Under the pieces are notes generated by a model. The model did no database searches. It saw only the letters and a list, made by a program, of their open reading frames with translations, and was not told the origin of the DNA. This document shows positions 6,437 through 8,065 of a DNA stretch of 8,065 nucleotides, one piece after another. This DNA comes from Ruminococcus sp. UBA4383 (GTDB lineage Bacteria; Bacillota; Clostridia; Oscillospirales; Ruminococcaceae). Positions within the stretch are counted from its first letter, which is position 1. The number at the start of each line of letters is the position of its first letter. A program made the position numbers and the translations under genes. The stretch lies in the NCBI GenBank assembly GCA_002389995.1, contig DGRR01000123.1, positions 1-8,065 on the forward strand, written 5' to 3'.

Positions 6437-7942
6437 TTAAAGTTTTAAAAAAACCTCAAGTGTAAATGGCGTGTTGTCCCACTTGGTATGATTTTCTGTA
6501 TGGCGTGTATAGCGTATTTCTTTCACTGATTTTTTCAGCAGAGTATTTTTTGTACCTGCATCTGCATCGGGATTTTTCAAAATGTCCAAAACTTCATGTA
6601 GTGCTAAAATTTTTTCTTCATAGTCAATTTCCGGTACGGATAAAGCCTTTGCATTTTTGAGAGACTTTTCAAGCTGTTGCTGTTTTGCTTTTAATTTCCC
6701 GTTCCTTTGCATGAAAATCTCATTGGTATATATCCCCTGCTCCAAAAGGTCATAGAGTTTATCCTGCTGTGATTCAACTGTTTTCAGTTCAGATTCGATT
6801 TTTTTAACAGCGTCATTGAAGCTAAAATCCTTTTTTGTTTTCATGGATTTGGCTTTTAACTCTGCTATTACAGTTCCTATTGACTGAATTACAGCATCTT
6901 CCACTTCTTTGTAAGTTGCGGACTTGTTGCCGCAATGCTGCTGATGAGGACAATGCAGTCTCGGCTCGGACTTCCCCTGCGGCTGATAGCTCATAGCCGT
7001 ACCACACTCACAGCGCAGAACTCCGGCAAAAGGATTCACCAGCTTTTTTGACTTATGGATTCTCGGGTGATTTTTTATTCCCGACTGAACCTTGTTAAAA
7101 GTTTCTTCTGAAATTATTGGCTGATGTTTGCCCTGTGTGACCGTCCATGTTCCGCTGTCTGATTTCGGACGGCTTGTTATTATTTCGCCGTTTTCATATT
7201 TTTTTACAGTTTTTCGCCAGTTCCAGCGGATTTTACCGATATATACGGGATTACGCAAAATTTCCGTTATGCTTGATGCAGTCCAGAAATCTTTTTTTCT
7301 CGGCAAAAATCCGAGAGAATTAAGCCTTGAAGCAATTGCGCCTGCTCCTATTGATTCTTTTATACTTAAAACAAAGATGAGTCTGACTACATCTGCCTCC
7401 GCAGAATTTATTACAAGTGTCGGCTTTTTGTCAACCATTACCTTGTCATATCCGTAAGGCGGCACAGAACCGATAAAATTTCCCTCACTGACAGAAGCGA
7501 GTCTCCCTCTGAGCATTATTTCCTTGACGTATTCAAGATAATCATTTCCCCTCATAAGTTCAGATTCAAAAAATTTGCGGTCAAATTTTTCTGAAAGGTC
7601 ATATGTTTTCGTGGGTGTTATGATGAGCGTGCTTGTGTAGCGGAAAGCACGGATTATTGTGCCGCAGTCGCTTAAATCTCCCCTGCTCAGTCTTTGCGGG
7701 TCTACTACAAGCACTCCGTCAACATCTTCTTCCTGTATTCGGTTCAGAACAGCTTGTATAACAGGTCTGTCTTTTATCGTTTCGCCTGAGACTATTTCAC
7801 GGTATATGCAATTTTCCTGAATTTCACAGCCGAAATTGCTTTTTGCATACTCCTGTAAAATTTTTTCATGACGTTCCAGCACCTCGCTGACAGTCCCTGC
7901 GCCTGAATCGAGCCTTGATTTTCTGAGATAAATAATATACAA
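6437..7942 (-). CDS. Large serine recombinase, SpoIVCA-like
   Basis: Site-specific DNA integrase/excisionase of 501 residues that cuts through a serine phosphodiester. The resolvase domain (about 1-150) has nucleophile S9 in YLRKS, the arginine of KDRP at 59, and DPQRLSRGD at 81-89. The segment ITPTKTYDLSEKFDRKFFE and RGRLASVSEGNFIG (about 108-158) resembles SpoIVCA, the skin-element excisionase of sporulating Bacillus. The recombinase domain runs about 160-250 (PPYGYD, ILRNPVYIGKIRWNWR), the zinc ribbon has C311, C313, C331 and C337, a Lys/Glu/Gln-rich coiled coil runs about 378-432, and a C-terminal tail completes the usual architecture. Nothing looks broken. The start is TTG at 7942, immediately preceding YIIYLRKS; no in-frame ATG lies upstream before a stop. 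It ends about 20 bp from the point where CotJC homology begins, with no terminator between. Confidence 0.93.
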   Translation of the reverse strand: MYIIYLRKSRLDSGAGTVSEVLERHEKILQEYAKSNFGCEIQENCIYREIVSGETIKDRPVIQAVLNRIQEEDVDGVLVVDPQRLSRGDLSDCGTIIRAFRYTSTLIITPTKTYDLSEKFDRKFFESELMRGNDYLEYVKEIMLRGRLASVSEGNFIGSVPPYGYDKVMVDKKPTLVINSAEADVVRLIFVLSIKESIGAGAIASRLNSLGFLPRKKDFWTASSITEILRNPVYIGKIRWNWRKTVKKYENGEIITSRPKSDSGTWTVTQGKHQPIISEETFNKVQSGIKNHPRIHKSKKLVNPFAGVLRCECGTAMSYQPQGKSEPRLHCPHQQHCGNKSATYKEVEDAVIQSIGTVIAELKAKSMKTKKDFSFNDAVKKIESELKTVESQQDKLYDLLEQGIYTNEIFMQRNGKLKAKQQQLEKSLKNAKALSVPEIDYEEKILALHEVLDILKNPDADAGTKNTLLKKSVKEIRYTRHTENHTKWDNTPFTLEVFLKL

Positions 7943-7950
7943 AAATTTCT

Positions 7951-7959
7951 TCCTCCTTT
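7951..7959 (-). promoter_or_regulatory. Strong ribosome binding site for the TTG-started recombinase
   Basis: The minus strand reads AAAGGAGGA with an 8-nt spacer to the TTG at 7942. This near-perfect Shine-Dalgarno decides the start: the TTG gives exactly the N-terminus expected for the family, nine residues from start to catalytic serine. Confidence 0.85.
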
Positions 7960-7963
7960 TTTC

Positions 7964-7992
7964 TTGACTTTTTATTTGATTTATGATAAAAT
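7964..7992 (+). promoter_or_regulatory. Rightward SigA-type promoter divergent from the recombinase
   Basis: TTGACT (7964-7969), a 17-bp spacer and TAAAAT (7987-7992), with TG at 7984-7985 as an extended -10. Transcription would start near 7999 and run off the right edge. No start codon with a ribosome binding site follows within the 66 visible bases, so it drives either a longer leader for a gene beyond the window or a small RNA. Confidence 0.6.
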
Positions 7993-7999
7993 ATTACCA
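7991..7999 (-). promoter_or_regulatory. Possible recombinase promoter (-10 only)
   Basis: The minus strand has TGGTAATAT, an extended -10 with no recognisable -35 at 15-18 bp. It overlaps the -10 of the rightward promoter, so the two could compete for polymerase. Weak evidence; the recombinase may instead depend on another sigma factor or an upstream promoter. Confidence 0.3.
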
Positions 8000-8026
8000 T
8001 ACTGTTGGATTGACATATTGTACTTC

Positions 8027-8038
8027 CTTTCGGGAAAG
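8027..8038. repeat. Short dyad CTTTC-GG-GAAAG
   Basis: Perfect 5-bp arms around a 2-bp centre in the leader of the rightward transcript. As RNA the overlapping TTCC/GGAA pairing can form a small hairpin with a 5-nt loop. As DNA it could bind a dimeric regulator. No function can be assigned. Confidence 0.35.
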
Positions 8039-8065
8039 CCGCCTGATTTATGCAAAATCGGACGG
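8039..8065 (+). terminator. Terminator-like hairpin at the right edge (incomplete)
   Basis: An 11-bp stem (8039-8049 with 8055-8065) with one C-A mismatch and one T-G wobble, closing the loop ATGCA. The window ends at the last paired base, so the T-run that would prove a terminator is not visible. It resembles the terminator at 5955-5985, with ATCGGACGG in the right arm of both. It lies about 40-65 nt downstream of the start predicted for the rightward promoter. Confidence 0.45.

Noticed and set aside
6466..7457. Plus-strand open frames antisense to the serine recombinase (6466-6660, 7128-7457)
   Set aside because: Complement of a full-length, motif-complete recombinase; no domain or ribosome binding site.
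7943..8065. SigmaE or sigmaK promoter for the recombinase
   Set aside because: CATAAATCA on the minus strand is only partly like the sigmaK or sigmaE -10, and no -35 element occurs at an acceptable distance; not supported from sequence alone.
1..8065. CRISPR arrays, tRNA or rRNA genes, insertion-sequence terminal repeats
   Set aside because: No regularly spaced direct repeats, no cloverleaf or rRNA-like segments and no transposase with flanking inverted repeats were seen.

Overview
The window looks like chromosomal DNA of a spore-forming, moderately AT-rich Bacillota, most likely a Clostridia/Ruminococcus-like bacterium. This rests on a Clostridia-type leucyl-tRNA synthetase, a CotJC-type manganese catalase remnant, AGGAGG-type ribosome binding sites, consensus vegetative promoters and short hairpin + T-run terminators. 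The genus is an inference.

Left part (1-4936): the 3' part of a large FtsX/MacB-type ABC transporter permease enters from the left edge and ends at a strong bidirectional terminator. A RimJ/RimL-like GNAT acetyltransferase gene converges on that terminator from the minus strand. It is divergent from leuS. The 142-bp gap between them holds two back-to-back promoters with perfect -35 and -10 hexamers and 17-bp spacers. The leuS leader is only about 30 nt, so there is no room for a T-box.

Middle (4967-5990): leuS is followed, 30 bp downstream, by a Xer-like tyrosine recombinase with all six catalytic residues. This probable two-gene unit ends at a hairpin terminator.

Right part (5992-8065): this is the most interesting region. 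On the minus strand only the C-terminal two thirds of a CotJC/manganese-catalase gene remain. Its reading frame loses homology abruptly near 6413-6420 and meets a stop at 6445-6447. Immediately there, on the same strand, ends a complete 501-aa large serine recombinase that resembles SpoIVCA, the enzyme that excises the skin element from sigK. The arrangement is that of a gene interrupted by a recombinase-bearing element, and the window carries one end of it. The missing N-terminal part of cotJC should lie to the right if the element is intact. A divergent promoter upstream of the recombinase fires rightward into a short leader ending in a terminator-like hairpin at the window edge. Whether this is a developmentally excised sporulation-gene intervening element or a dead insertion cannot be decided from this window.
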